Shown here: positions 44,340-57,440 of the stretch, one piece after another
Position numbering within the stretch: position 1 is the stretch's first letter
How the letters are laid out: the number at the start of each line of letters is the position of its first letter
NCBI GenBank assembly: GCA_022818135.1
Contig: JAFMSR010000009.1
Location: 22,289,159 to 22,353,158, forward strand
Direction of reading: 5' to 3'
Origin: Saxidomus purpurata
Taxonomy: Eukaryota; Mollusca; Bivalvia; Venerida; Veneridae
DNA length: 64,000 nt
Notes under the pieces: generated by a model
Database searches by the model: none
What the model was told of the DNA's origin: nothing
What the model saw: only the letters and a program-made list of their open reading frames with translations
Program-made: the position numbers and the translations under genes

Positions 44340-47300
44340 TATTTTGTTTATACACACATGACAATTCACTGCTTATGTATTTGAAACATGCCTCGTGACA
44401 AATGTTTTTGACAAAAATGCTTCTAATTTTACTATCAAAAGAGTATGTATAGTACAGTGATTTTCATCAAACAGTTCTTGTTTCCTATCGCTTTTATATT
44501 TGTACATAATATTGTAAATGATAGAAATATTCATTTTGTTCATACATACATGACAAAGCACTGTTTATGTTTGGGGGAGGACTTTTCTGCATATAAGTCC
44601 ATGGTACAGAGAACATACCTTGTGACAAAATTAATGCATTCGATAGAAATGGTTCTGATTTTACTATCAACACATTGCGATTAGAATAGTGCGCTTTCAT
44701 CAGACAATTCTTTTTCTTATCGCCTTTATATTTGTACATGATATTGTAAATATTTGAAATATTCATTTTGTTCATACATACATGACAATGCCCTGTTTAT
44801 GTTTTGGCCCGAATCTTTTCTGCATATAAGTCCATGGTACAGAGAACATACCTTGTGACAAAATTAATGCATTTGATAGAAATGGTTCTGATTTTACTAT
44901 CAACACATTGCGATTAGAATAGTGCGCTTTCATCAGACAGTACTTTTTTCCTATCGCCTTTATATTTGTACATGATATTGTAAATAATTGAAATATTCAT
45001 TTTGTTCATACATACATGACAATGCACTGTTTATGTTTTGGCCCGAATCTTTTCTGCATATAAGTCCATGGTACAGAGAACATACCTTGTGACAAAATTA
45101 ATGCATTTGATAGAAATGGTTCTGATTTTACTATCAACACATTGCAATTAGAATAGTGCGCTTTCATCAGACAATTCTTTTTCCTATCGTTTTTATATTT
45201 GTACATGATATTGTAAATATTTCAAACATACATGACAATGCCCTGTTTATGTTTTGTCCCGAATCTTTTCTGCATATAAGTCCATGGTACAGAGAACATA
45301 CCTTGTGACAAAATTAATGCATTTGATAGAAATGGTTCTGATTTTCCTATCAACACATTGCGATTAGTATAGTTTGCTTTCATTAGACAATTCTTTTTCT
45401 TATCGCCTTTATATTTGTACATGATGTTGTAAATATTTGAAATATTCATTTTGTTCATACATACATGACAATGCACTGTTTATGTTTTGGCCCGAATCTT
45501 TTCTGCATATAAGTCCATGGTACAGAGAACATACCTTGTGACAAAGTTAATGCATTTGATAGAAATGGTTCTGATTTTCCTATCAACACATTGCGATTAG
45601 AATAGTGCGCTTTCATCAGACAGTACTTTTTTCCTATCGCCTTTATATTTGTACATGATATTGTAAATAATTGAAATATTCATTTTGTTCATACATTGTA
45701 CATACATGACAATGCACTGTTTATGTTTTGGCCCGAATCTTTTCTGCATATAAGTCCATGGTACAGAGAACATACCTTGTGACAAAATTAATGCATTTGA
45801 TAGAAATGATTCTGATTTTCCTATCAACACATTGCGATTAGAATAGTGTGCTTTCATTAGACAATTCTTCTTATCGCCTTTATATTTGTACATGATATTG
45901 TAAATATTTGAAATATTCATTTTGTTCATACATACATGACAATGCCCTGTTTATGTTTTGGCCCGAATCTTTTCTGCATATAAGTCCATGGTACAGAGAA
46001 CATACCTTGTGACAAAATTAATGCATTTGATAGAAATGGTTCTGATTTTCCTATCAACACATTGCGATTAGTATAGTTTGCTTTCATTAGACAATTCTTT
46101 TTCTTATCGCCTTTATATTTGTACATGATGTTGTAAATATTTGAAATATTCATTTTGTTCATACATACATGACAATGCCCTGTTTATGTTTTGGCCCGAA
46201 TCTTTTCTGCATATAAGTCCATGGTACAGAGAACATACCTTGTGACAAAATTAATGCATTTGATAGAAATGGTTCTGATTTTCCTATCAACACACTGCGA
46301 TTAGAATAGTATGCTTTCATTAGACAATTCTTTTTCTTATCGCCTTTATATTTGTACATGATATTGTAAATAATTGAAATATTCATTTTGTTCATACAAA
46401 CATGACAATGCACTGTTTATGTTTGGGGGAGGACGTTTTCTGCATATAAGTCCATGGTACAGAGAACATACCTTGTGACAAAATTTATGCATTTGATAGA
46501 AATGATTCTGATTTTACTATCAACACATTGCGATTAGAATAGTGTGCTTTCATTAGACAATTCTTTTTCCTATCGCCTTTATATTTGTACATGATATTGT
46601 AAATAATTGAAATATTCATTTTGTTCATACATACATGACAATGCACTGTTTATGTTTGGGGGAGGACTTTTCTGCATATAAGTCCATGGTACAGAGAACA
46701 TACATTGAGACAAAATTTATGCATTTGATAGAAATGGTTCTGATTTAACTTTCAACACATTGCGTATAGTAGAGTGCACTCTCATCATACAGTTCTTGTT
46801 TCCTATCGTTTTTATATTTCTGCATAATATTGAAATGACAGAAATATTCATTTTGTTCATACATAAATGACAATGCACTGTTTATTTTCGGGTGCGGACC
46901 TTTTCTACATATAAGTCCATGGTACAGAGAAAATACCTTGTGACAAAATTAATGCATTTGAAAGAAATTGTTCTGATTTTACTATCGACACATTGCGTTT
47001 AGTAGAGTGCACTCTCATCAGACAATTCTTGTTTGACACGATGCTTAATGTTGTAAATAATATAAATATTATTTTTGTTCATACATACATGGCAATGCAC
47101 TGTTTATGTTTGGGCACGAATCTTTTCTGCATATAAGTCCATGGAATAGAGAACATACCCTGTGACAAAATAATACATTTGATAGAAATGGTTGTGATTT
47201 AACTATCGAAACAGTGTGATTAGTATTGTGCGCTTTCATCAGACAATTCTTTTTTCCTATCGCCTTTATATTTGTACATGATATTGTAAATAATTGAAAT

Positions 47301-47359
47301 ATAAGTCCATGGTACAGAGAACATTCCTTGTGACAAAATAAATGCATTTGATAGAAATG
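44340..47359. repeat. ~233-bp satellite array
   Basis: About twelve tandem copies. The phrase GTTTTGGCCCGAATC, or GTTTGGGGGAGGAC in some units, recurs at about 44567, 44801, 45035, 45251, 45484, 45725, 45955, 46188, 46421, 46654, 46884 and 47108. Spacing is mostly 230-234 bp. The middle copies are very similar and the outer ones diverge. Each unit has AAGTCCATGGTACAGAGAAC and CTATCAACACATTGCGATTA. The array runs into the assembly gap. Confidence 0.95.
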
Positions 47360-47859
47360 NNNNNNNNNNNNNNNNNNNNNNNNNNNNNNNNNNNNNNNNN
47401 NNNNNNNNNNNNNNNNNNNNNNNNNNNNNNNNNNNNNNNNNNNNNNNNNNNNNNNNNNNNNNNNNNNNNNNNNNNNNNNNNNNNNNNNNNNNNNNNNNNN
47501 NNNNNNNNNNNNNNNNNNNNNNNNNNNNNNNNNNNNNNNNNNNNNNNNNNNNNNNNNNNNNNNNNNNNNNNNNNNNNNNNNNNNNNNNNNNNNNNNNNNN
47601 NNNNNNNNNNNNNNNNNNNNNNNNNNNNNNNNNNNNNNNNNNNNNNNNNNNNNNNNNNNNNNNNNNNNNNNNNNNNNNNNNNNNNNNNNNNNNNNNNNNN
47701 NNNNNNNNNNNNNNNNNNNNNNNNNNNNNNNNNNNNNNNNNNNNNNNNNNNNNNNNNNNNNNNNNNNNNNNNNNNNNNNNNNNNNNNNNNNNNNNNNNNN
47801 NNNNNNNNNNNNNNNNNNNNNNNNNNNNNNNNNNNNNNNNNNNNNNNNNNNNNNNNNNN
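47360..47859. other. Assembly gap, exactly 500 N
   Basis: 500 unknown bases at the right side of the satellite. The round number suggests a placeholder of unknown true length. The flanks on both sides are satellite-derived. Confidence 0.99.
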
Positions 47860-48720
47860 ATACTAATACTTGATTGTACTGTAAATAATGCGTATAGCAT
47901 ATTGCGTTTTCATCATACAGTTCTTGATGTGTGACCATTTTTATCTATTCTCGGCTTCATTTCATACATCAAGATTCAAGTGCGATAAAATGAATTATTC
48001 AGTCAACGGATGTTACTCAGCTTTTATCGTTGAACTATATTGATATACAACTTCAGTTTGAATTAGTACAAAATCAAAGAAGACATATAAAGGAAACAGT
48101 CGTTTTTTGGACAAAAGTTTTGAATTCAATTTTTGATAATTTCATATGTTGAAAACCATCGAGTTGGGCTTTATTTAACTGAAACTCACAACGAAGCCGA
48201 CGATAAGCACTGATGTTACCCTGTTTCCTGAATGAAGAATCTGATTGGTAGAACGAAAAAAATAACATGAAGCTTAAGCTGAGAATGAACATACAATTAA
48301 CGACACATGAGGCATTGAATATGATCTTATATTCATCAGGATTGGGTAATATTGACCGAGGCGAAGCTATATTGTGAATATCACATCATATTCAATGTCA
48401 CACGAGTCCATAAATGTTTCACTATATCGATATGTATTATGCTTATTTCATGTTCGAAAAGCAACTTTTAGATATTTAATTGATACAATGGTTAAAACTG
48501 CGTGGGACGACGTCCGTGTTCCTACGTCATTTTAGTGACGTCGTCAGCGTTTTAACGTTCTGTTCAATGCAAGATGTTTAGATAGGTAAAATGAAAAATA
48601 ATGCCTGTGTTCTAAATATAGAAAAAATATTTACTTGGGAAAACCTAAAATAAAAAATTATATTTTGCTTCATTGATCGTGCTCCGGACCAATGAGATAT
48701 AGTTGTTTATTTATAGATCA
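47860..48720. other. Satellite remnant, then two imperfect fold-back blocks
   Basis: 47860-47935 is a diverged satellite end. 48311-48336 pairs with 48376-48402 (ATTGAATATGAT arms). 48491-48514 pairs with 48537-48556 (GTTAAAAC..GACGACGTC arms). The ACGTCAT/GTGACGTC words recall 5208-5250 in the first intron, suggesting a shared element family. Confidence 0.45.
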
Positions 48721-48724
48721 TATA

Positions 48725-48995
48725 TAGATTATAATAAAATGTTGTAAATAATAGAAATATTTTATTTTTCATACACGCATGACAATTCAATGCTGTACCG
48801 TGAACATGCCTTGTGACAAAACTGATGTATTTGATAGAAATGTCTCCAACTTCACTATCAAACCAACGCTTATAGTAGAGCGCACTGTCATCAAACAGCT
48901 ATTGTTTGTCATGTTTTTTATATACAAATATAATGTTGTTAATTATATAAATATAATTTTTGTGTATACGTACCTGACAATTCACTGCAATTGTA
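48725..48995. repeat. Diverged single copy of the ~233-bp satellite
   Basis: GTTGTAAATAATAGAAATATT, CTTGTGACAAAACTGATG and ATTTGATAGAAATG follow the satellite order, with extra changes. It is separated from the main array by about 800 bp. Confidence 0.7.
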
Positions 48996-49904
48996 CTATG
49001 TAAATATTTTAACAAGTGATTTTACAATATTTCAATCAAAGTAGTAGGCTTTATATTCTTAGAGAACTATTTCCTGTTTTTTTTCTTTTTCCAACCGTAG
49101 GTATTGTATTCATCTTAACTTCCTTATTAAGGAATTATAAACTAATTTGTGGATTAAAAAAATGAAGAAATTCGACAAAACAAATGTCCGAAAGTATGTA
49201 CATTTTGGGTGGATGACACAAAAAACTGAATTGTGTGAAAATCCATCACGTATGGTCAATAATTATTTCAAATATACTTCATTTGATTTAAATAACAAAT
49301 CATCAACCTGATAAAATTTCATGATAAAATCGAAAATTTCCGAAGGTTCTTTCAAGGTTGCATACTAATGTGTGATAACATTCCAAAAGATTTTCACAAA
49401 ACTTACTTAGAACATTTAAGTCAGTCCAGTAGAGCGATAGTAGTTTTTTTAGGCTCTTGTTTCATTGTAAGAAAATTTTTATTTATCTTTATCTTTATAA
49501 TGTTTTACCACAGAAAGCATGTATATTTTCATTTTGTAAGGTAATACTATACATGAATATATATTTTTGAGGCGAATGGGGCCAAATACGTTTCCAAAAA
49601 CGGACCAGAAAATGCCCTGTTTATACTCTCTCATACTTACAATGAAATAAAGTTCCACTTACAATGTACCAACACAAATTCAGATAAATGTACGAAATTT
49701 AATTGATAATTTAAGCTGCTCTCTGTGTCTGGTATCCATGAGACACAAGAATACTTTACTACAAATGATATATTTTTTGGTACTTAGATGGAAAGTTTAA
49801 GTGAATACTATGTCAGAACGAAAATATAAACATGGCAGAAAACAATACACATGAAATGATACATTACTCAAGAATATATAGGCTACTATTAACGTGTATT
49901 TGTT
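48996..49904. other. No gene or complete element recognised
   Basis: A 3' end-like phrase, CAGTCCAGTAGAGCGATAG..GGCTCTTGTTTCATT (49423-49465), resembles 53880-53920 and marks a decayed element end. The rest is AT-rich. Confidence 0.4.
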
Positions 49905-50472
49905 TAGCTTTTCTGAGCTGAAGGCTACTAGTATTGGTGGATGGTCCGGATGTCAGACTTTTACCAAGCTTGCTCAGTGGCATCCTTGCATTTATCTCTT
50001 GCAAAAAATAGGAAATAGTTCCGGCCCAGTGCGCACAGGGGCTACTGATACTAAATAGAAAAAAAACTTTAAAGAGCTTATCTTGAAGCAATGGATGGAA
50101 TGTCACCAAATATTGTCCCTTTTCAAAAACCAGAAACTGGTTCTTGTTCAGTGCACACATTGACCAATGTTGCTCAAATAGAATAAAACATTAAATGGCT
50201 TCTTCTCATGAACCAATGGACGGAATGTCATCAAACTTGCTCTGTACTATCTCTGCATTGTTCCCTTTCAAAAACAGGAAATGGTTTTGGTCTTTGCACA
50301 TAAGGACTGTTACTTAAAATAGAAAAAATGGTTACACTCCAGTACTCCAAAATACTATAGAGTACTGCAGTACAGACATGTTACAACATTTGAGTGTTGG
50401 TGATATTATTTCCAGATGCTGACCCATGCAATACAGTTTGCTCAGATGAGCAACTTGGCCCTTTTGTTTCAA
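49905..50472 (+). mobile_element. Hairpin-ended family, short diverged copy
   Basis: It starts TTAGCTTTTCTGAGCTGAAG (49904), has GGTGGATGGTCCGGATGTC, then two CACCAAATATTGTCCC/CATCAAACTTGCTC monomers. It ends CTCAGATGAGCAACTTGGCCCTTTTGTTT (50440-50469). Confidence 0.5.
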
Positions 50473-50769
50473 GATGCCTCTTGTTTATTTTATGTACTAT
50501 AGTTTATAATGTTGTTTGAATGTTTTGATTAAAGTTATTTTCGTGTAAGTGCTGAAACACCACTGTAATGTCAAGGTAAAGGTGTATACATGTACTAAAC
50601 ATGTGCTATTGTAATTTCAATATAGATTTATATTTTATAGATGATTCATGTATATAGTGTTAATTAGTAAAATGAATATGAGAAACATTGAAATGTTATG
50701 AGAGCTTGATATATAATTCTGTTAAAGCAATTTTATTGCATAAACTAATAATCTTGAACTCTTAAAGTG

Positions 50770-52105
50770 GTCAAGGTGAGATATTGTGATAGGTCTGTGT
50801 CCGTCGCGTGTCGTCTACAATTAAGTTGGAATCATGATGTGTGTTAGTCAGAATGTCAGTGGTTCTGATGAACTGTAGGTAGGGTTTGAAACTAATTCAC
50901 ATGGGGTCAATAACTAAGTAGCAAGGTCACATCATAGACAAACCATGTGCATGCAATGGAAACTGCATTTTGTATCGTTGGAAAAGTTTTTGTCTTGATT
51001 TTGGTCGAGTTTGAAACTGGGTCGTGCCTGGTAATTAAACTAGGTCAGAATAGACACTGTATTTTGTACCATAGCTTAAGCGTTGTCTGATAGACGTCTA
51101 CCAAACTTGTTCAATTCACGACCGCCTGGTCAAAATCGACCCCACACGGGGGTCACTTGATTTTACATACAGATATAAGCTTATATAGGGAAATCTTCTT
51201 CACTGAACCAACAGGGCATAGAGCTTAGATATTTGCCATGTATCATTGTCAAGTTGACCTCTACCAGGTTTGTTCCGGTTCAAAAAGTTTTGAATGTGGC
51301 ATTGTGTAATGGACCTCTACAAAGATTGTTCAAATCAGGACTCTAGGTCACCGGTATTTAAATAGACTTTTATAGAAATATCTTTTAAAATATTCTTGTA
51401 TCAAACAAAAAGGCCTAGAACTTAGATATTCGGCAGTTAGTATAATCAAATGGTCTTTATAGGACCTCTACCTGTTCAGATTTTGACCCTCTGGCCAAAA
51501 AAGACCCAGCGCATGTGCACTTGATTATACATTAAGATGTACAAGAAAATTATTTATAATCTTCTTTTCTCCGAGCACAAGCTTAGATATTTCGGCAATT
51601 CTAGTCTAATCTTGGCAAATTAATAATTATGTGACCCTTAACGAAGACTTCAAAAGGAAATTCATCCGTACGCAGGAACTTCATCCCTAGGTTAGTAAGG
51701 CCCTTTATTCTTCTTTTCCCAACACTCTTTTTCATTCAATCCAGTTACTACAGATTAATTTAATTTAATTTAATTTAATTTAAATTATTTAATTTAATTT
51801 AATCTAATGATGTAATAACTAGATACAGAAATTGCGAAACAAAGTTTAATGCGGCCCTATACGGAGGGGGATCCCACTTCAACAAATTTGCTTGTGTTAT
51901 TTGGATCAATATTATAAAATGATACCGGAATCATTAAATAGCATGACCGCAAAGGGCTTGGACATGTTGTGATCCGTTATAAGGCTGCCAGGGAACTTCG
52001 TAATCAGACTTTAACACCGTGCGTTAACTATGCAGATCTGTGTTTGTGTTAAGGATTTACTCTTGTAGCTCGGGTGAGCGATAAGAACAGTATAGCCCTC
52101 CCGCT
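50770..52105 (+). mobile_element. Hairpin-ended family copy with mixed core and an (AATTT)n tract
   Basis: The leader is AAGGTGAGATATTGTGATAG..GTCCGTCGCG (50773-50810). Monomers follow with AGAGCTTAGATATTTG phrases (51210 onward). A pure (TTTAA)n tract lies at 51755-51804. The 3' end is degraded, CTCGGGTGAGCGATAAGAAC..GCCCTCCCGC (52069-52105). Confidence 0.5.
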
Positions 52106-52849
52106 TATTGTATATAATAAGTTTAACTCCAACATGCTTGGAATGCTTGTAATTGTTTTTTGTTCATTTGAACACGAAGTAGTCAAAGTTAAACTGTTTT
52201 GTTTAGAGTATTTGCAAGACTCTGTGACAGCGCTTCAGAAATCAAATGTTTTAATCATATTTTGTACAAATATTTGTCATTATGAGATCCTAGTAAAGTT
52301 TGTATTTTGGTTTGCAAAGTGTTGAATATAGATAACAATTTAGAGGTTACATGTTTGACTGAATTCCAGTGAAACGTAGTCGGAAAATATTTTTTGTAAA
52401 TAGACTGAGATTTGATCAACCTTAGATATATTTGGATAAAAGTTGATAAGTCATTACTAGGGACCTATTATACAAAGTCCTTGTTGACATTAAATGGATA
52501 GAATTTTCTATGGTCTTTCCATTTGACTTTGAAAAAATCTTGACAATTGACAAAACTTTCATTTATTTGGTCACCAGGCAATTCGTTAGAATACAAATTT
52601 GGTTCAAAGAGTCAGTTATTTTACCTCTTATATGAAATTCAGTGTGTATTAACTTTTATAAAGTGCTAATATATGTATAAAAATGTGTCATTTATGTGCA
52701 AGAAAGCAGAAATACTCTTTACATATTGATGAAAGAATTGACTGCTTGAATGACAGTTACATCTAGCTAGGAGGTTGTGAAATAGTAGATTTAATTAGGT
52801 TCATGCGAAAAACTGTATAGACAACAAAAGTGAATATTTTAGCTCGACT
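52106..52849. other. No gene or element recognised
   Basis: AT-rich. The 83-codon open frame at 52074-52325 overlaps the preceding element end and has no motif. Confidence 0.45.
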
Positions 52850-53580
52850 TTTCGACGAAAAGGGAAGCTATTCCACTCGCCTCGGCGTCTGCCTTAGTTA
52901 AGTTTTCCGTACCACCCTTTTCAAAACCCTTACTTGCCTCGAACCGTATAATACTCATTCTTCATCATTACCACCATCACCAGACAACAGTACATACACT
53001 CTGTGAAGATTTGTCAGAATTATTGCCTTTTTTCGACTCAGAAAATACATGATTGAATCTGGTTAAAAACCACTTACTGATTTAACCCTTTAAGATATTG
53101 CTATTCAAATTGGAATGCTTGTTTGCATAATGACCGCCATCTGTAGGCAAGAGAAGGTAATTCTGATATGTTATTTTTAATTACGGCCCTTTATCGACTT
53201 AGAATCTCGGTTAAGTTTTTCGTATCAGTCCACTTATTGACTTAATCATTTGAGATATCGCTTTGAAAGTTGGCTACATGTGTAACCATCATGTACTTGG
53301 AAATTCCTAGTTAAATATCGTGTGCAGATGCGCACATATTTCATAAGCCACTTAAAGAATTAATTTAAAAAAACTTTGCTGTAGTTTTTAGGGGCAGCTT
53401 ATAATGGAAACGTTAGGTTAGATAACTTATATTTTTTAATATCTTGCTATTTACGGCCTTTGTTTACACTTGATAAATACACATATTCTTGTTTTGCCTT
53501 TTACTGGCAAAGTATTATTTTATTGGCAAACATTGAGAAAAGTCAAGCGCGCTGTCTTACAGACAGTTCTTCTTTACCTC
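52850..53580 (+). mobile_element. Interspersed element, GCGCGCTGTC-ended family, copy 2
   Basis: It opens TAGCTCGACTTTTCGACGAA (52851), with the CTTTTCG/CGAAAAG hairpin and CGCCTCGGCGTCTGCC. It ends AAGTCAAGCGCGCTGTC..ACAGTTCTTCTTT (53539-53573). Same start, order and end as 37953-38770, but shorter inside. Confidence 0.7.
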
Positions 53581-53700
53581 ATCTTTGTCAACTTAGAAAT
53601 ATATGCTTTCTTTCATCAATATTTTAAAATAATTCTGATTCTCTTTGCAGTACTAATGTGTGTACATTTTGTAATTGTTGATCTTTTTTTTCTCTGAAAA

Positions 53701-55240
53701 GCTCACCTTGCACAAAGTGCCACCGTGAGCTATTAGGGTTGTTCACCGTTCGGCGTCCTTCCTACGGCGTCTGTTCACATTTACCTTCAAACGACATCTA
53801 CTCTGAAACCACTAGACCAATGTTGATTTTTCTTTTATAACAATTCAAAAGATGTTTATAAAACTTCTTCAGTACAGTCCAGCCAGTCCAGTAGAGCGAT
53901 ACTTGCCCTAATGCGCCTATTATTTGAAGAACTTTTCGAATTGAATGATGCAAGTTGATCACAATAAATTACTGTTATTGCTATTTATTTGTTCAACTTG
54001 TTCAAGTTTTACCCATTTGAGCTAACCTGAGCAAAGGTCTGCATGAGCTGTAAGTATGGGTAAGCCTCCGTCGGTTTTCTATAGGTTTGTTAACAGTCTA
54101 ACACTCTAGAGGTCACATTTCCTCTGCAAACCTGCACCAAAGCTGTACGTCCGCAAGATCTCGAAGGAGTGTGATACTGAATCATATGGAGTTAAGAACT
54201 AGGTCACCAGGTCAAGATATAAGAAAACCATTGTTAACATTCCAGAGGCCACATATGACCACCAATTACCATAAACATTATACAGAATGTTTATCTCTAT
54301 GACCTCCACGCCAGGTTTATCTAAATGAAAATTAGATCGAATTTGAAACTAGGTCGCCTGGATTCAAAATTAGGTCAAGGGATCAAATAATAAAAAACCC
54401 TGTTAACACGTAAGAAGCCACATTTTCCACCCAATCATCATGAACGTTGGTACATTGCAACAGAGTTTGTCTTGATACACTTAAGGTCAAGTTTGGCACT
54501 TGGTCACATGGTCAGGAGGTCAAATACTTGTCAACATTTGTGCACTCTTAACGAACTTGCATCAAAGATGTATGGACATTAGACCTCGGATGAGTTCAGT
54601 ACTGGGTAACGAACTAGGTCACAAGCCAAATAATAGAAAAACACTCTACCGTCATAGAAAAACTTTGTTTACATTCTAGATCCCAATCATTACCGAATCA
54701 TCTTGAAAGTTGATCAGAATGTTTTTTCAATATTAATTCTTGACTGTGAAACTGGGTCATGTGAAGTCACAAAGTAGGTCTCCAGGTCAAATCAAATTCT
54801 TCTTAACACTTCAGAACCACATTTTTACCCAATTATTATGGAATTTGGTTGGAATTTTTATCTTGGTCTGATTTGTAAATGGTTTCAAACAAAATGCCCT
54901 CGGGTGACCTTCTATAAGATTGCTCAAATTGTTCCGGTCCGCTGTTCAAGATGGCCACCAGGCTTAAAACAGAAACAATCTTTGAACGACATTTCCTCCT
55001 AAACTGCTGATCTGATTTTTTAATAATTTCACACAAATCTTTTTTTTTTGGTGACCCTCTACCAAAATTCCTCTACCAATTTGCTCAAATCGTTTTGCCT
55101 GTGCTGAATATAGACAAAAATTAAAAAGACATCTCTTTAACGACTATTGCAATTAATTACCTTTTGACCTACTTCTTGTATTTTTGTGCAACGCTACTCG
55201 GGTGAGCGATATAGGGCCATCATTATCCTTTTGCATGTGT
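53701..55240 (+). mobile_element. Hairpin-ended family copy
   Basis: The perfect 6-bp 5' stem GCTCAC/GTGAGC spans 53701-53729. GGCGTCTGTTCACATTTACC and a core of AGGTCACCAGGTCAA / TTCAACATTCTAGAGGCC-type monomers follow. It ends GGTGAGCGATATAGGGCCAT..TCCTTTTGC (55201-55234), with a decayed 3' hairpin. A CCAGTAGAGCGATACTTGCCC phrase near 53887 may be a second, inner end. Confidence 0.6.
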
Positions 55241-55786
55241 GTTGTACACTTACAATTGCTTTATATTATTGTGTTAAGTATATTATTCTATGTACGAATA
55301 GTATCTTAATTATGAAATTAATTATGAAATTACTTAAATACTGTGTAATCAAGATTTTGTAATCAGACAATGCATGGTATGTAATTATTGATTTAATTTC
55401 ATGCAAAAATAAAATTAATAGTAAAACTGTCAATTTGTCATTATTATATCCCTTCCTTACAAGCTTTGAGGTTACTTTATTTATAGTTTAAAAAATGCCT
55501 TGGCCGCCCTTTATATGCCCGCCAAGGCCGGGAGATATTTTCACTGCTTTGTTAGACAGTCTGTCCGTCCATCATACCTTTGTCAGGAGCATAACTCAAA
55601 TTACTGCAGGGATTGAGTTTGATACGGGCATTAATAGAATGTTAATGAAAGGAGATGCAGACATCTCTACGATGTCTTCCCTTAAAAAGTAGCAAATAAG
55701 CTTGTCCGAAGATCGAAAACTATCGAAGGATTGACAGTGATATGGGAGGTGTAACCGGGAACCATTATTTTGCCTTATCCGTTTTT
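55241..55786. other. No complete element; start of another repeat near 55490
   Basis: AAATGCCTTGGCCGCCC (55492) and GTCTGTCCGTCCATCATACC (55559-55578) look like the leader of a further interspersed family. The 65-codon open frame there is probably part of it. Confidence 0.35.
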
Positions 55787-57063
55787 AGCTCACCTGAACA
55801 CGAAGTGCTTAGGTGAGATATTGTGATCGCCTGATGTCCGCCGTCTGTCTGTCGTCTGTCTGTCCACACTTAACCTTGTATATGCGATAGAGGCTGCATT
55901 TTTCACTGGATCTTCATAAGACTTAGTCAGTATAATTGCCTTGATAAAATCTAGGTCGACTTTGAATATGCGTTATCTGGGGTCAAAAACTAAGTCACAG
56001 GGTCAAATCATAAAAGAAACCTTGTATATGCAATAGAGGTTTCATTTTTCATTTGACCTTCATGAAGCTTTATCTGTATGATAACCTTGATATTATCGAG
56101 GTAAAGTACGGACATGTGTCATTTAGGGTCAAAAACTAGGTCACGGGGTCAAACCATAGAAAAACCTTGTGTATGCAATAGAGGCTGCATTCTTCATTGG
56201 ATCTTCATGAAACGTGGTCAGTATAATTGCCTTGATAAAATTTATGTCGAGTTTGAGTATGGGTTATCTAGGGTCAAAAACTAGGTCACGGGGTCAAATA
56301 ATAGAAAAACCCTGTGTATGCAATAGAGGTTGTATTTTTCATTTGATCTTCATGAAAATAAGTCAGTATGATTGCCTTGATAAAATCTAGGTTGAGTTTG
56401 AACATGGGTCATCAGGGGTCAAAAACTACGTCACCCGGTCAAATCATAGAAAAAACATTGTGTATGCAATACCGGTTATTTTTTTTAATTCTATTTTTAT
56501 GAAACTTTGTCAGTATGATTGGCTTGATGAAATCTAGGTCGAGTTTGAACATGGGTCATCTAGGGTCAAAACTAGGTCACGGGGTCAAATCATAGGAAAA
56601 CCTTGTGTAAGCTATAAATGTTGCATTTTTCATTGGACCTTTATGAAACTTGATCAGTATGATTGCCTTGATAAAATCTAGGTCGAGTTTGAACATGGGT
56701 TATCTAGGGTCAAAAACTAGGTCATGGGGTAAAATTATAGAAAAACAATGTGTATGCATTGGAGGTTGCATTTTTCATTCTATCTTCATGAAACTTCGTC
56801 AGTATTATTGTCTTGATGAACATTAGATCGAGAATGAATATAGGTAATCTGAGGTCAAAAGCTAGGTCACCAGGTTTAAAACCTTGTGTATGCCATACAG
56901 GTGACATTTCATCCCAATCATCAAGTTAAGTGGTCAAAAGATTTGCCTTGTCGAGGTCAAACAGAATGATTGTGTTTATGATATATACATGTAGTTTAGA
57001 GTTTGGTCACATATTGTCGTAAGTCGCATGTGAGTGATGCAGGGCCATTGTGGCCCTCTTGTT
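55787..57063 (+). mobile_element. Hairpin-ended family, best-preserved full copy
   Basis: The 5' hairpin is CTCACCT (55789-55795) with AGGTGAG (55811-55817). The leader CTGATGTCCGCCGTCTGTC follows, then eight tandem monomers of about 145 bp (AACCTTGTGTATGCAATAGAG phrases near 55872, 56018, 56164, 56308, 56454, 56599, 56743 and 56880). Each contains GGTCAAAAACTAGGTCACGG. The 3' hairpin is the perfect AGGGCCA-TTG-TGGCCCT (57041-57057), followed by CTTGTT. Confidence 0.8.
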
Positions 57064-57217
57064 AAAGTCATTTCCTTATATCTTGTGAAATGAGGCTTGT
57101 CCGGAACATGTTTCCAAAATCATGATACGGATGAATTATACATTGCGAGAGAGATTATTTATAGAAAGTACAGTATTAAAAAACTGTGCATAGTAAATCA
57201 CGCATTAACTCATCTTA

Positions 57218-57440
57218 ACTATAGGCTCTGGATGAGCTATTAGTGTGGATGGATTGTCCACAGTTCGTCGTCTGTTGTCAACGTTTAACTTAAGTTCCTC
57301 GTCTCTGAAACTACTTGTCAAACATTCACCAAACTTGTTTTGATCCTTCATAGACCTCTTTAAAACAGTAGGAAATTTTGTCCACTGCATACAGGGGTCG
57401 CCTTTACTGAAAATAAAACGAAACTTTATATTGCCTCCTT
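57218..57440 (+). mobile_element. 5' fragment of the hairpin-ended family
   Basis: GGCTCTGGATGAGCTATTAG (57222), a TTGTCCACAGTTCGTCGTC leader and one monomer-like piece. It is interrupted by the next element at about 57440. Confidence 0.45.

Noticed and set aside
44494..46413. Recurrent 78-110-codon minus-strand frames (MNKMNISNIYNIMYKYKG..) in the satellite
   Set aside because: The frame is created by the ~234-bp unit and breaks wherever the unit is 233, 230 or 216 bp. There are no splice signals or family match.
47069..47938. Open frames of 174-289 codons spanning the gap
   Set aside because: They consist mostly of N. They cannot be read.
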